A stretch of DNA of 64,000 nucleotides from Ctenosaura bakeri. Taxonomy: Eukaryota > Chordata > Lepidosauria > Squamata > Iguanidae. The notes under the pieces were generated by a model. That model was not told where the DNA came from and ran no database searches. It saw only the letters and a list, made by a program, of their open reading frames with translations. Below are positions 23,937 to 36,671 of the stretch, piece after piece; the first letter of the stretch is position 1, and the number at the start of each line of letters is the position of its first letter. The DNA is taken from contig CAOLHI010002499.1 of assembly GCA_948474755.1 (NCBI GenBank), forward strand, positions 62,001 to 126,000, read 5' to 3'. The translations under genes and the position numbers were made by a program.

Positions 23937-25850
23937 TAAAGGATCAACCAACCAACTACCCAAGCAACTCACCCATTCACCGAGCAACCAACTTGCCATT
24001 TAGTTCTTCCCTGTGCATAGAGTGGTATATTGATTTATTTGGGGATGAACTTATTCTTAGAAGACCTTGACTGTTCCATCAAAATTTGCATGCAACAAAT
24101 CATTCTAACCCAAAATCATGACAAACTTAAAAGTAGGTAACACTTATCTTTGGAAAGAACAAAAAGAGTTGCTGCAAAAATACTGACCTGTGATGTCTTC
24201 AACAGTAGGAGCCCTCTCACTTCTGAAGTTCAATTCAGCCTTCTGCTTGTTTCCTGTGAGAGCAGCATATGACACCACACTTCCGCACTGCACCTTGTTT
24301 AAATAAAAAAAGTTTAGTGTATGTAGTTTCTGATGGAAAATATACATACTCCCTCCTCTCCTTCTGCACCATGCCACCAGATACATTTTGTGTGTTCAGC
24401 ACCTTGCAATTTGTCAAAGTTAAAGGGTTAACACAATGAGACATGATGAGGAGTGGATGGGAATGCCTTTGGTCAGTTCAGGGCCATACTAAAGCCCTAG
24501 GGGGGGGAATGTTTTGAAACCTTTTGATGCTGTACTGCTGACTCATGTAAACTATGCTGTCGCCTCAACCAGCACTGAGCCGCAAACAGAGGACCACACA
24601 AATATAAAAAAGAACATCCAAAACACCTCCCTCCTATTAACTCTATCTTATCTCTGAAGTCCTCCTGCAGCCCAGAAAGCATTTTTGCTCTTCATGCTAG
24701 TTTGGCTGCCCATTGTCTTGACTGCCTTTGCACCAGAATCCAGCTGCTGCACCACTGAATTTTGGATCAGGCAATATCTATCTACTGTGGTCTGAACCAC
24801 AGGAAGTTTTGAAAGACACCAGTGCAACCGGAAGAATGAGCAGAATTTTCAAAACAGGGTCACTTCTTTCATGAGAAGGCCGAGCATGGTGCTTCATAAT
24901 GCACGAATTGCAAAACATGCCCTGGCCACTTAGAAAGAAGAGTACAAGCAGAGATAAAGTCCAATTCCAAACGCACTTAGAAACAGAAGCATAAACAAAT
25001 GAGATTTCCTTCTACATAAGCACAGCAAATTTTCTTCCTGTGTTTCTCATTCATGCAAATTTAGCACCTCTGAGCTGGCAAAATGAGCATGTAATACCGT
25101 TCTAAAGCTAAAATCTTCTATACACTTACAACAAAGGGACTTACACCTGAGTATACCTAAACAGGATGGTGCTATAAAACCCCTCGTGCCAGAGGGAAAA
25201 AAGTTGTCACATGCCACATTAATGTATCACTGGGAGAGAAGCAAAGCTGGCACAAAAGTTGTTGGCAAAGCTGCAAAGCGCTCATGAAGCCACTGACTGG
25301 ACAAGGCACATTTCCATGGAGAATGTAACTAAGGCACTGTTGGATGGCCTAAGCAGTGACAGACTAAGAAAACAATAATGTTAATTTTGCACTGAGAAAT
25401 TTATTTCTATTCATGTGTAAACCACATTTAGAACTTTAAAAAAACCATTCTCCATTCCCCCCTCTTTTTTCTAGCAGTCCCAAGCAGTTATAGTCTCTTT
25501 GTGTTTTCAGATAGGGAGCCCTTCAAAAGACATCAAATAATGCCAGTCAAAATCTGTAGGATTCAGTAATAAGTATTTTTGGAAGAGTAGCAGTGGTAGT
25601 ATTCCACTGCAGTGGTACATGTAAACAGAGAAGTTTCTTTGTGTATAGTGTTATCTATAGTCTGCCTCAGGAAAGCTGGAAACCACCTTTTTAAAACATG
25701 TGTATTGTTTCCTAGCTGTTTTTGTTTAGTATTAAGTGTTTGGTATATTTTCTTGTTTATATTTTTCTTTCTTGTTTGGTTTATTTCCTACATTTATTTG
25801 CAATTTGTTTTTTAAAATGTTTTGTTTATAAATATTCTGAAAAATTTTAT
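23937..25850. other. Intron DNA, nothing recognised
   Basis: AT-rich; the part just before the Helitron (25700-25850) is strongly T-rich. Confidence 0.5.
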
Positions 25851-25878
25851 TCTAATATATAAAAGTCAAAGTTTGTTT

Positions 25879-25938
25879 GTGTCAGGTGAAGACCTCATAT
25901 GATTGGCTGTGTCAGGTGAAGACCTCATACGATTGGCT
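25879..25938 (+). repeat. 30-bp tandem duplication inside the Helitron
   Basis: Two consecutive copies of GTGTCAGGTGAAGACCTCAT plus ten more bases ending GATTGGCT differ at one position. Confidence 0.8.
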
Positions 25939-25950
25939 GCCTGAGAAGAT

Positions 25951-26030
25951 TCTATGGAATCCTGGGGTTTGCAGTTTAGGGAGGGGCCTTTAGAATTCTC
26001 AGCCAGAGAGCTCTTGGACCTCAGTCAACT
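25951..26030 (+). mobile_element. MITE core fragment carried inside a Helitron
   Basis: About 80 bases match the left-arm end and core of the foldback MITE (compare 1286-1366) with few differences. Both MITE termini are absent, and it sits inside the 434-bp Helitron-like element. Confidence 0.62.
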
Positions 26031-26284
26031 GTGTCTGTCTTGAACAGGCCAGTTGCTATGGAGATGAGGCCTGGCAGCAAGGAGGAGGGCAGTGTATTCC
26101 CACAGGAACCCAATCTCTGCATGTTAATAATGCTGAATACAGATGGATTGGAGAATATGGGGGAAAGTTTACAGGTACTGGACAAGACAGTTTGGGGAAT
26201 TAGAGATACAGGATCTCAAATCTTTCTAACAAGTATTACCTACGAGAAAATAAAATCCCAGGCAATGCTGGGTTTATATGCTAG

Positions 26285-27837
26285 TACATTTATTTAAAAA
26301 AAAAACAGTTCAAAAGAAGGACAAAATCACTGATGGGAAAAAGGGGAAGAGGATGATATTTGGAGACGTCCTCAGATTCTGTGAATCAGACAGAATGACA
26401 TGAAAAAAGCCACGACGTGAAAGCACTCTCAAGCCTCTCAGTTAAAACCTTAGTTATACTGATGGTACTATGGCCATCCTAAGGAGCTACAATGAAACAA
26501 GGACCAACACTCCATTCTTTCCAGAATGTGGAAAAGTTATTTTTGGATAAAGCACTCAGAATCCCCACCCAACATAGCCACAGGATTCTGGGAGCTGAAA
26601 TACAAAAAAGGGCAATATTTCCAAATTCTGTTTCATTCTCTATGGTCCTAATGCCTCAACTAATCAGCCCCTCCTACAGGAACACGGATAATGCACTCCT
26701 AGTTCTAAGGCAGTAGATAAAAGTTCTAAGAATCTAAGTAAGAGAGTGCGCCTTATTTGCCACCTGCTGAACCTCAGCAAGCCATCACACCCATTTTTCC
26801 AAAGATATTTTATTATGGGGAAAAATGCTATTTTAGACATAATACAGGCTTCCTGAGGGGGTGAAATAGCTTTTGATTGGCCAGTCACACCTTCTGGAGA
26901 TCTTGCAATGGGAAACTGTTAGCCCCCTCCCCATCCTTGGCAATAAATACAATAATAGCAAAGTGCACAAATAACAATTGGCTTCCTTTCTGACACCCCA
27001 AACTGTTGCCTGAGGCAGTTGTCTCACTCTGTTTAAGGTCAGGAGCAGCTCTGACTTTAGCCATGCAAATCTTGCAGTACTGGCTTGTGCCTCCTCCTTG
27101 TTCTTGAGAGAATTATGTTGTCCTGAAGTCCTTATTTCCCACATACAAATCCATCTATGTATTAAAAATACAAAGGGGACAAGGCTGTGTAGTCTGCATT
27201 CACGTGTCTGGACACAAAGCCTTACTGGGAAGTTGTGCCAAAAACTGAGAAGGCAAATGACAGTTATTTGTGCTGGAAGATTTTTTCTGCACATGCAGTT
27301 AAAGTGATCTTTTTCAGTCAGCAAGAAAAAGCTTTCTGTGGTAGCCCCCCCAAGTGTGAAAGAAGCTGAAGGGAAGTTGAAGAGTTCAGGAAGTTACTTG
27401 ATGTTTGCTCAGGAGACACTGCCCCATTGTCTTTGCATTCTGCTTAAAACTGATCTAATTCTGAAAGGCTAGAGAAGAAAAACGCTAGCACTCTGTGGAC
27501 AAAAACAAGCCTCAACTGCAAAGAAGTCAACATATGCAGGGTTCAAGTACACCATCTTCAGGGAGTTATAATGCAGCAAGGATAGCCAGGAAGCATCAAA
27601 AACACCTGGCTCATGTGACTCCATACCACATCCAAACTGGAGTCTTTTCAGATCTCCTGCCATCTCTCACTAGAGAAAATGAGTGGGTAGAGAGTTGAGA
27701 CAGCTCCATTCTGAATGTGTGAGGAACAGGAAGTACAAAACACTTGTGTTTCCTCTTCCCCTCACTCCCTTACAATCCTAATATTCAGATATGATCCTGT
27801 ATGTAACCATAACCTGAAAAGCAACTTTTGTGGACTT
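26285..27837. other. Intron DNA, nothing recognised
   Basis: The 163-codon minus-strand frame at 26833-27324 shows no signal peptide, motif or splice context and is considered accidental. Confidence 0.45.
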
Positions 27838-28066
27838 CTTGTTGTTGCTGTGTGCCTTCAAGTAGCTTCTGACTTATGTCAACCTTAAGGTGAATCTATC
27901 ATAGGGTTTTCTTGGCAAGATTTGTTCAGTCTTTGCCTTCCTCTGAGGCTGAGAAAGTGTAATCTGGCTAAGGTCATCCAATGGGTTTCCATGAGTGAGT
28001 CAGAATTCCAACCCTGGTCTCCAGAGTTATAGTTCAGGGCTCAAGCCACTACTCCACACTGGCTCT
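27838..28066 (-). mobile_element. tRNA-headed SINE, full length
   Basis: Minus-strand copy with tail TGTGCCTTCAAGTAGCTTCT (plus-strand view), body GGCTGAGAAAGTGTAATCTGG, and head ending CTCCACACTGGCTC. Confidence 0.84.
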
Positions 28067-28275
28067 TTTTTTGGACCACAACTTTCAAATCCCAGAGACA
28101 TCTTGGGTCACTGTGTGAGGAATTCTGGGAGCCATAATCACTTTTCCTTTTGGGTCTTAAGTCTGATCCAGTAGGGCACTTCTTGTAGATTTTTAGATAT
28201 AGAAGGTGCTGCCTAAATGAAGAAGATAACATCAGGATTAAGCATCTGTTACAACATAGGCTGCCAATGGATTCA

Positions 28276-28450
28276 GGATGCTCACCATTTTTAAGAGTGC
28301 TGTCACTGGTGTTTTAGCTCCTACAGGCCTGAATTGTTTTGATCAGTCCCAGTAAGAGCAGACCTATTGAATCAATTGTTGAATTTTGAGTCAACACATA
28401 GGTAAATCCCATTGATTCAATAGGCCTGCCTTTGCTGAGACTATTGACAG
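28276..28450. repeat. Amniote-type palindromic repeat (CCCATTGATTCAATAGG)
   Basis: TGAATCAATTGTTGAATTTT and ATCCCATTGATTCAATAGGC are inverted around GTCAACACATAGG. A relative is at 46310-46450 (AACCAATGGGATTTTG / TTTGATTCAATGGGTC). The family is common in reptile DNA, but I cannot name it. Confidence 0.4.
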
Positions 28451-28882
28451 GATTCAGCCCACAGAGTCCTTTACCCCAAAAGACAGAAGGCCTCCCTCTT
28501 TACAAACAGTGCTTCATTACTTTGGGACAGCTTCCAAATCTCATAGAGCCAGAAAGAAAGCAAGTGTGAAAGGCCTACACATTCTATTATTTTGCACTAT
28601 GTAATGTACCAAATAGGGATAGAAGCATCTCCTCATAACAATATATATGACTTATAGTGCATACACAGGTTTAGGGCAGGGGAGAGTTCCTTCTTTGGAT
28701 GTGAAGCATGATTCAGTTACATACCCTCTTCCTTGGCCGTCTCTCAGAGATTAACCACATCAGCAGTTCCCTGAAAGAAACCATTAAGAACAAGTTTCCA
28801 ACTATGGCCTACTACTGTTAGGTCAGTTTCCTCTCACCAGAAGCAATTTCCTCCTGACATCACCTGAGGGACAGGTAGAACT

Positions 28883-28975
28883 TGGGGGGGGGAATACTTT
28901 TGGACTATAATTCCCAAATCCTCCTGGGAGCAGTGGTTCTGGGAGCTATACTCTAAAGTAAGTATTTCAAGCTCT
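28883..28975. repeat. Palindromic repeat of the AAAAGTAACTTTT type
   Basis: GGACTATAATTCCCAAATCC and TTCTGGGAGCTATACTCTAA form the inverted halves, with the outer AAGTAAGTATTTCAAGCTCT end. Confidence 0.4.
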
Positions 28976-29049
28976 GGAGAGAGAACAAAGAATGAACCCT
29001 TGACCATCATGTTGTCTGTAAGCAACTGCCATTTATATTCCTCAGTGAC

Positions 29050-29240
29050 ATATCCACACTACAGAATTGTAGCCCTATTATTCCACTATAATTGTCATCG
29101 TTCTGTCCTATGGGATCTTGGGACTGTCAGTTTAAGCCAGAGCATTCTAATGACTCAAAAGACTACAAACCCCAGGATTCCACAGGATGGAATAACAGCA
29201 CTTAAAGTGGAAGAATAGCATTATAACTGCATAGGGCCCG
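29050..29240. repeat. Old relative of the foldback element
   Basis: It has the same plan as the MITE family (CACACTACAG... to ...TAACTGCATAGGGCCC, with arms containing CTATTATTCCAC and GGAAGAATAGCA). It is much more diverged, and its inner arm uses a GTCATCGTTCTGTCC segment. Confidence 0.5.
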
Positions 29241-30204
29241 TGGTCACTTTGGGGTGGGTGGGAGAAGGGATTCACATGAACCCATTGAATGTTCAAATGA
29301 AGGCGTAAAAGAGTTCCCAGGATCATACCGCACTTCCCCTCAACCCCATATGCCCAATAATTCTTCACACAGAGAGATGTAGGTGTGGACAGTGCTGGCA
29401 TCCAAGGAGGATTAGGCAAGGTGCCACCTACAGTGTAGGAGCTCTTCATGCAGAGATGGAAGCATAGAAAACTCATTCTCACAAAGATTCACAGCATACA
29501 GAGGAGGAAGATCAAGCACATCTTGTGATGGATGGTATTAGATTGCAGCCTCCTTCTTTCAACACATGCAATGAATAGTGTGTTATCCACATCCCCATTG
29601 TGTCAATTAGATTGTTACCTGGGAGGCAATCTGTCTTGGCTTTTGTTTTTGTTTTAATGTGGCACTCAGACAATCTTTGCTACCTGTGTCACTCTAGGAG
29701 TGTAAGAATCAGACCATTACAGAGTCCTAGGCAATTTTGTAGCATCTGCCCCAGCTAAAAAATAAAAGAAACCTGGAGAACAGAGTGTATTCCCTCCTTT
29801 AAAATGCCCCTGCTACTTGGTTTCATCCAAAAAAGAAATACAGGAAGCCCCTGCCTTTGACACCCCATTATCTGACAACTCACTCTTTCAGTGCTTCCAA
29901 ATTAAGGACAAGTTCCATTAATTGGACAGGGCTTCCTCTCTTTCATCAGTTCAGGCTTGCTTGCAACCACTTGCATGCATATGCTGTTTGCAAAGAGAGC
30001 TGAGATACGATATGGGGAAGGTATCAAGCCAGTTGAGAGATTTTGCAAGCAGCGCATGCACAGGCAGTCCCAAGTGAGCCTCTGTAAGTCCTTCATGCTC
30101 CTTACAGTACAGTACATGAGTTCTGCTTTTCAATCAGTTCTGTTTTCTGATAGTGCTCTGGTTCCTAAACTGTGGAAACCTTAAATTGTCTTTCAAACTG
30201 TAAG

Positions 30205-30432
30205 GGCTCCTTAACACTACGCAGTTATAATGCTGTCCCTCCACTTTAACAGCCACAGTTCCATCCTGTGGAATCCTGAGATTTTTCAGTTTAGGCAAGG
30301 GCACTTAGAATCCTCAGCCAGAGAGATCTCTGTTGCCTCTAGCCAAGTGAAAGATCTCAGAATTCCACAGGGTGGACCCACACAGTTGAAGTGGAATCAC
30401 AGCACTGTAATTGCATAACATGAAACGGCTCA
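30205..30432. repeat. Old relative of the foldback element
   Basis: It opens GGGCTCCTTAACACTACGC and closes GCATAACATGAAACGGC. The arms hold GTGGAATCCTGAG and CAGAATTCCACAGG around a CAGCCAGAGAG core. Confidence 0.5.
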
Positions 30433-31274
30433 AAGCAGGGGGTGGGCAACTGTTGAAGGCTGGGGGACCACATTAGCACTCCCACCACAAAAAAAGAAAA
30501 AAGAAAAAAGTTTGCACTTAAATGCAAAATGCCCCCAAATCCCCTCTAGGAGACATTGTTTTGGGCCTTTCTGGTTTCCTAAAGGGTAATTGAATGCGGG
30601 GGGGGATTTTTCTTAGAAAGTTTCATCCACGCTTGGATTAGATCTATTTTTTAATTATTATTATTTCTCTCTGTACTCTCCAGCAGCATTCTCCAGGACC
30701 ACAGAGAAAACTCTGTTGTCACTGTTCCTTCAAATAGTAAAGATTGAAGTTTGAACTTTCTTACTTACAAAAGGTGTGCTCTATGCAGAATTTATCATAA
30801 GAAGGGTTGCTCTTTATTTATGCCTACCTGCCATAACTATTAAATCCATTTTGTTCTTGACGCAATTTTCTGGGTTTCTGAAGGAGTTCAACATACAAAT
30901 TGACAGAGCAGCCAAATCACCATTGATTTTTTTTTTTACTACATTCTGTCAGCTACCTGCAGTCCTCCAAACTGTTAAACTACAACTCTCATCAGCCCCA
31001 GCTGGCATAATGGCAAGGGATTATGGTTGCTACAGTCCAGTCACTTCTGGAGGGTAGCAAACTGTCCCCTGTGTTACATCATGAGGAATATCTGCTGTGG
31101 GCAATCAAAATCTGAGGACATTCACTTATCAAATGGTATAGTTATTTGACACAAACACGGGGGGAGGGGGGCAGGAAAGTAGCAGAATTCTGTTAAGTTT
31201 CACTTTCCATGCTAGTTCTTATGCTCTGGTAGGAGCCAGAGGAAGCCTCTGTTTTAGCTCTAATAAATCTTTAA

Positions 31275-31780
31275 GACTGGGTACCCAGTTCTGGGCACCC
31301 CAATTCAAGAAGGATACTGACAAGCTGGAGCAAGCCCAGAGGAGGGCGACCAAAATGGTGAGAGACCTGGAAGCCCTGCCCTATGAGGATAGACTTAGAG
31401 AGCTGGGTATGTTTAGTCTGCAGAAGAGAAGGTTAAGAGGGGACATGATAGCCATGTTTAAATATCTGAAGGGATGCCATGTAGAGGAGGGAGAGGACTT
31501 GTTTTCTGCTGCTCCAGAGACCAGGATAAGGAGCAATGGATTCAAGCTGCAGGAAAGGAGATTCCACCTGAAGCTCAGGAAGAACTTCCTGACAGTCCGG
31601 GCTGTCCGGCAGTGGAATATGCTGCCTCAGAGTGTGGCGGGGTCTCCTTCCTTGGAGGTTTTTAAGCAGAGGTTTGATGGCCATCTGTCGGGAGTGCTTT
31701 GAGGGTGTTCCTGCATGGCAGGGGGTTGGACTGGATGGCCTGTGTGGTCTCTTCCAACTCTACATTTCTATGATTCTATG
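31275..31780 (+). mobile_element. CR1 LINE 3' end with intact ORF2 C-terminal region
   Basis: A frame from 31355 to 31702 (115 codons, ending in TGA) is the C-terminal part of a CR1 ORF2 protein, with RLRELGMFSLQKRRLRGDM near its start and RAVRQWNMLPQSV near its end. The short 3' UTR ends in the CR1 signature TTCTATGATTCTATG. The copy is 5'-truncated, as CR1 copies usually are, and is young enough to retain this frame. The reverse transcriptase and endonuclease domains are absent. Confidence 0.85.
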
Positions 31781-31810
31781 AAAATGTTACAACTTCTCTT
31801 TCAGAAGAGC

Positions 31811-31916
31811 CTGTGTATGTATATGTACCTTCAAGTTCTCTGCCAGCTCATGACAATCCATGAATTTCATAGTGTTTTCTTAGGCAAGGAATACTCGGAG
31901 GACCACACCCTCCAAG
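31811..31916 (-). mobile_element. 5S-type SINE tail fragment
   Basis: The plus strand shows TACCTTCAAGTTCTCTGCCA...TTTTCTTAGGCAAGGAATAC, the 3' third of the 5S-type SINE reversed. It sits 30 bases after the CR1 tail at 31780. Confidence 0.65.
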
Positions 31917-33698
31917 ATTTCACAGATTAAAAACTGGGACAAGTGAGGCCACACAACATCAGAATGGGATCAAGATGGCAAAAGCTATTAATGAAGTGGG
32001 ACAAACAAGCTAGGAGGGATTGCAGAGATTTGGTTTTCCTGAGCCTTCTTGGAAGGCCAAGACTCCATTCCTCTTCTCTTCTCCTCTCTCTTGAGTTAAC
32101 TGAATGAAAACTACTTTTGAAGTTTGAACTTGATTCGCAGCATTAGAAGTAAGCTTGAGGACAAAGAGGGAGGTGGAAGGAGGAAAGTAAGACATTTTAA
32201 AAACAGCTGAAAAAGTGTGACTGCAAAGGCTTAATCAGAACTATCCCTGCCAAACTGGGACAATTAGAGGGTATGAGAGCCCTGAAATGAGTTAATCCAG
32301 GATCTGGAGGCGCAGGCTGCTGTTTTGGAAAAAGAAGAGAGGGAAGGAAAACAAGAGAGAGACCAAAAACCCAAGCTACACACACATGTATTTAAAGACC
32401 GGGGTGCGGGCTTTCTATGAGAAATTGCCCAGTCTTCTTTTACTAGCAATACAAGGATAGTAGGGCTATTCAAATCCAAACTGGCTAGTATTGTCAAGTC
32501 TACATGAGTGTACTCGATGTAGCGTGGGTGAAGAGTGGGTGGAGGCACTTAGGCACAAATATGACTCAATTCACACAGCACAGGACTCTGCCAAAGGCCA
32601 TCTTGTTGCTATGTTGGCAGCCAGATGACATTAGTAATACTGCAGACCCCAGAAGTTGAGGAGGAAGCTTTAGACTCTAAAAGGCCTATTTGTTCAAACC
32701 AATCAGTCACCTTCCAGTTTGTACTAGCAGCTCAGATACGAGGCTGCTTCATACAGACAGACTAGCCAACCATTGTCTGTTTTAACCAGCAGTATCCACT
32801 TCATCATGCACATCACTTAACCATAGTCTTTGGGAGATTTTTCTGGGTGGCAGTCTATTACTTCAGCTAACAATGGTTCCTATCACTGAGTTGAAAAATG
32901 CTAGCACATGTATGTGTGCTGTCTTACTCAATGATGAGCAGGCACTTCAGTGTCATGAAAAATCCATCCCAAACCCCATAAGATGAGGATGTTGCTACGG
33001 CAGTCAAAATGGAATCATAGTTCTATGACTGTACGGTGTGAAAGGGCCCCTAGGAGTGAGCCAACTACCACAGCCCATCATTTGCATTCTAATAAAATGC
33101 AGTGGTATCATCTTATTTCCTCTTTAACATGCATCTGTTCTTGTATTTTAGAATACATAAAAACAAGGAGAACAACTCAACCATTTTGGACCTATCACAA
33201 GACAGAAATATCAGAGTAGCAAACTTTATGTAAACATTTCAAGTCCTAAGGAAAATAAGCTCAGCAAAGATTTTTAAAGGCAACATACATTTTAAAGTAC
33301 AAAAACATGATGTGTTGTATCACAAAAATTGAGCCTTTCCTGCTGCAATCATCTAAGATCCCTGCAGCTATTTTGATCTCCTTTTGTTAATTATCAGCAC
33401 CTTAGGTTGCTGCAAATTAATGAACAGTGGGTGTTAGTTATAGAGGGTGAACTAGAGCATGTGAGATATAGGCCAAGTCTCCCATTGATAAGAGTATTTA
33501 ATGCACACCTAGAAGAACTGCCTCACAACATTTAAAATAAGCTCATGTCACTGGTGACCAAAAGTTTAGATTTCACAGCATAAAAGATCGCCTCCAGGCC
33601 TCAGTCAGAAAGCAACCATTTCACTAAAGAACAATTTTTTCCAAGAAAGTTTTGTTCTACTTTATTAAGATGTCAAGAGGAAATTTTGCTGGACACAT
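31917..33698. other. Intron DNA, mostly unrecognised
   Basis: Only the foldback right-end fragment at 33000 was recognised. Confidence 0.45.
33000..33051 (+). repeat. Right-end fragment of the older foldback family
   Basis: Only the right terminus is recognisable: AAATGGAATCATAG... to ...GTGTGAAAGGGCCCC. Confidence 0.4.
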
Positions 33699-34068
33699 TG
33701 CTTTGCTTATTTTTATTCTATTTCCCCAAAGCTGAGACTCAAAGTGGCTCACAGTTTAAAGAACAATACAATTAAAAACATACAAAAGGTGAACATTAAA
33801 ATGGAATTAAACTATTACAGTATTAAAACAATTCAAACTGCAGCTTATAAGAATAAAATGCAATTTAAAAAAAGATAAAAAGCTATTTAAAACAGTTCAC
33901 CTAAGAGAATACAGCACCCCCTAGCCTGTTCTTTAAAAATGTTTTGTTTTAAAAGCCTTTTGGAATAAAACGGTTTTAGCCTGGCAACGGAAAGACAACA
34001 AGGAGAAGGGAGTCCCAGAGTCTAGGGACAGCCACCAAGAAGGCTCTCTCTTCTATCCCCAACAAGTT
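33699..34068 (-). mobile_element. L2-like LINE 3' end fragment
   Basis: The plus strand reads GAGACTCAAAGTGGCTCACAG at the 3' edge, then AT-rich non-coding DNA, then AAAACGGTTTTAGCCTGGC and GGGAGTCCCAGAGTCTAGGG, in the order seen in the other L2-like copies. Confidence 0.52.
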
Positions 34069-34135
34069 TTAATATTAATACTAATAGGGATGATGATGAT
34101 GATGAAGGCACACAGCAATGACAATTTCTTCTCCA

Positions 34136-34366
34136 ACCAGCATGGTGTAGTAGTTTGAGCACTGGACTACAACCGTGGAGATCTGAATCCCTGCTCAGCC
34201 ATGGAAATCCACCGGGTGACCTTGACCAAGTGACACCCTCGGCCTCAGATGAAGGCAAAACCAAACCCCCTCTGAACAAATCTTGCAAGAATACCCCATA
34301 ATAGGTTTGCCTTAGGGGTTGCCGTAAATCAGAAATGACTTGAAGGCACAACACAACAACAACAAA
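34136..34366 (+). mobile_element. tRNA-headed SINE, full length
   Basis: A box in GGTGTAGTAGTTTGAGC, B box shortened (ATCTGAATCCCTGC), full body and (AAC)n tail. A short tail-like piece (GATGAAGGCACACAGCAA) just upstream at 34101-34118 may be a relic of another copy. Confidence 0.84.
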
Positions 34367-36671
34367 ATATCTTCCAGTTCTAAATACTGAGTTTGAAAAC
34401 AATAAAATAGGCAAGATCCAGTACCACAAGGAAGGTAAAGAAGGGCTAAATATCAGGAGAAAAGTGAATCCTTCCTTTATCCACAAGTAAGAGAGCTAAT
34501 TTAGCAGAAAACCTGAGCTGGATACAGGAATCAGGAAATCATGCAGACTGAATGTCACTTCAGCAGTGACCTCACTAGCTGGAGCTACCTGCTCTTAGCC
34601 TCAACCTCTTTTCTGCAAAGTGGGCATAATAAAAATGAGCCTGTGAAAAACTTTGAGTATTGTTTCCCTTTTATACAAATGTTAGTTATCATTATTAGTT
34701 TTCCAAAAATCTCTGACACATGCAGGATGGCTGGGATTTCAATCAGTGTGTAGGAATGAGCCCTCGAAAATGGGCCAAGATTAAAGGAAAGAATGCCAGA
34801 TGGTTGCTTCCAATTTCAAGTGAATTAGCATTAGGATTTTTGGAATCTGCAGTACAATGTTGTCTTGAGTACTGTAGCTGTGTTTGCCAGCCAGAAAATA
34901 AGTATCCAAGTATTTTGATGTAGGGGCTGAGGGGGGGGGCAGGGTGCAAGATGCTCACTGGAGAAGGAAATAACTTCAGATGAAGCTAACATAGCACACA
35001 GAGCCATCTGGTTGTGTTTGGCCAGTGGAAATTCTTGTTCATGTATTATTATTATTCAAAGCTAAATCACCTCAAGATGCATGTTTAGAAGTTTTTAGAA
35101 TAAGCTAACAGTACATTCGTGCACATTAGCCATTCCTGAGCACTAGTTAATCAAGTATAATGCTTATTTCTCAAACACCCCCTTGCAAAATAGAACTCAC
35201 ACCTCATTTTCAGATAATACATCTTATTTCCTTTCTTTCTCCTAACCTTAAAGCCATCAATGCAATCCTACTAGGAATATGTTTTGGATTGGGATGAACC
35301 CCTAGCTAAAACATATTATCATCCAGTTCTGCCAAGAAATAAAGTAATTGTTGGTGTTCTCCTTTTTTTAAAAAATCAAAATGGAAATATAGCACAAAAA
35401 TTCATCTATTTTCCTGTTTCCCTTCTGTTAGTCCTACTTCCTTCAAAAGGGGCTACTACATTGACAAATTTCATCCAGTTCTGAGTAACAGGGAAAAGTT
35501 ATAGCTGGTTTTTCCCCCAAGAATAGTCAGTAGGAGACAACAAGATTTCTATTTGCTAACTGAGGGTCAACTTCAGGCCTGAGTCAAATCAGACTACCTT
35601 TAGGTTCCAAATCAAATGGCCTATTTTCTGAAATACTACTTTTTGGATTTGTGGTCAGGGCACCCCTAAAATCTAGGCTTCTGGTTGGAAGCAAGTTCTA
35701 ATCATTTTGAAGGAATTTACTCCTGGATTAAAAGCACAAACCATATGAGCTGTGACAAACCAGATTGTTTTTTTCTTTTGTAAGCAAAGATATTCTGTGG
35801 TGTTCATGAACAAAAGAAAAACATGTAAATTGAATGGTAGGAGCCATGTGAACTCCATTTCTTTCCTCTTTAAGAATGCCTTCAGGATATGGTCTGTTCT
35901 GGGATTGGAAGAAATGAGACTGGAAGTAAGCCCCACTGAACTCATTGGGATTTGCTTCAGGTTGAAAGACATGTTTGCCAGCTAGATGGTGGGATCCAGA
36001 CCTTTCAATCTACCTCACCACACACCGTGGCAGGAGCCCATGAAGGTATCCAATTTGTCCCATTTTCAGCCAGGCATGTTCTCAATGAAGCATTCTTGAA
36101 GAGGACCACTTTCTAGCACTGGAATGCCAGTCCTCTGAAGGTCTGCCAAAGCTAGAGAGGCTGATCCATCAGAGGAAATGCAAAAGGTTTTTTAATTAGA
36201 TAAGCATGGGCTTACTTTCATGACCTAAGCCTACAAGGCTATTTTAGACCCTTTAAACTCCTACTGATTCTGATTAAGAAGTTGGTTGCTGGCCATGACC
36301 CCTTCAAGTCCAAACTACTCAGTCACAGAGTGGTGAAAACAGGCCCTTTTACTTTACTCGGGCTCAAGTCGCCGAGATTCCTTTAAGGCTGAGAACACTG
36401 AAAGCAAAAGTCCTGGGAATCTGCATGGATTCTATTTAAAGGGTCTACTGTTGCACAACAGCTCATGTGATATTGCCGAATGAAAAGCAAGGCTCAACAC
36501 TGCTATCATTGTACACAGGAAGAACCAAGTAAACAGCCATTGGTGGGAGAAAGCACTACATGAATACAACACTCTGAAGCTGAGTTTGAGAGAAGGCAGT
36601 CTGCTTATCCAAACATGGAGCCCATTCACTCAGCAGCATGGCCTTTCAGGCCCACATTCCAAGTTCTTGGG
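34367..36671. other. Intron DNA, nothing recognised
   Basis: G run at 34927; a weak GTAAGCCCCACTGAACTCAT motif at 35926 belongs to a widespread reptile repeat also seen near 40935, 48220 and 48820. Confidence 0.45.

Larger units (their letters stand above)
25851..26284 (+). mobile_element. Non-autonomous Helitron (434 bp)
   Basis: The 5' end is TCTAATATATAAAAG. The 3' end has a hairpin, CCCA(G)GCA-A-TGCTGGG (26257-26272), then eight bases, then CTAG (26281-26284) followed by a host T. TC start, subterminal GC-rich hairpin and CTRR end with insertion before T are the diagnostic Helitron features. The base before TC is T rather than the expected A, so the 5' boundary may be off by a base or mutated. 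Inside are a 30-bp tandem duplication and a captured piece of MITE. No Rep/helicase coding was seen. Confidence 0.72.

Noticed and set aside
26833..27324. 163-codon minus-strand frame
   Set aside because: No motif, no repeat in other frames, no splice context; expected by chance in 64 kb.
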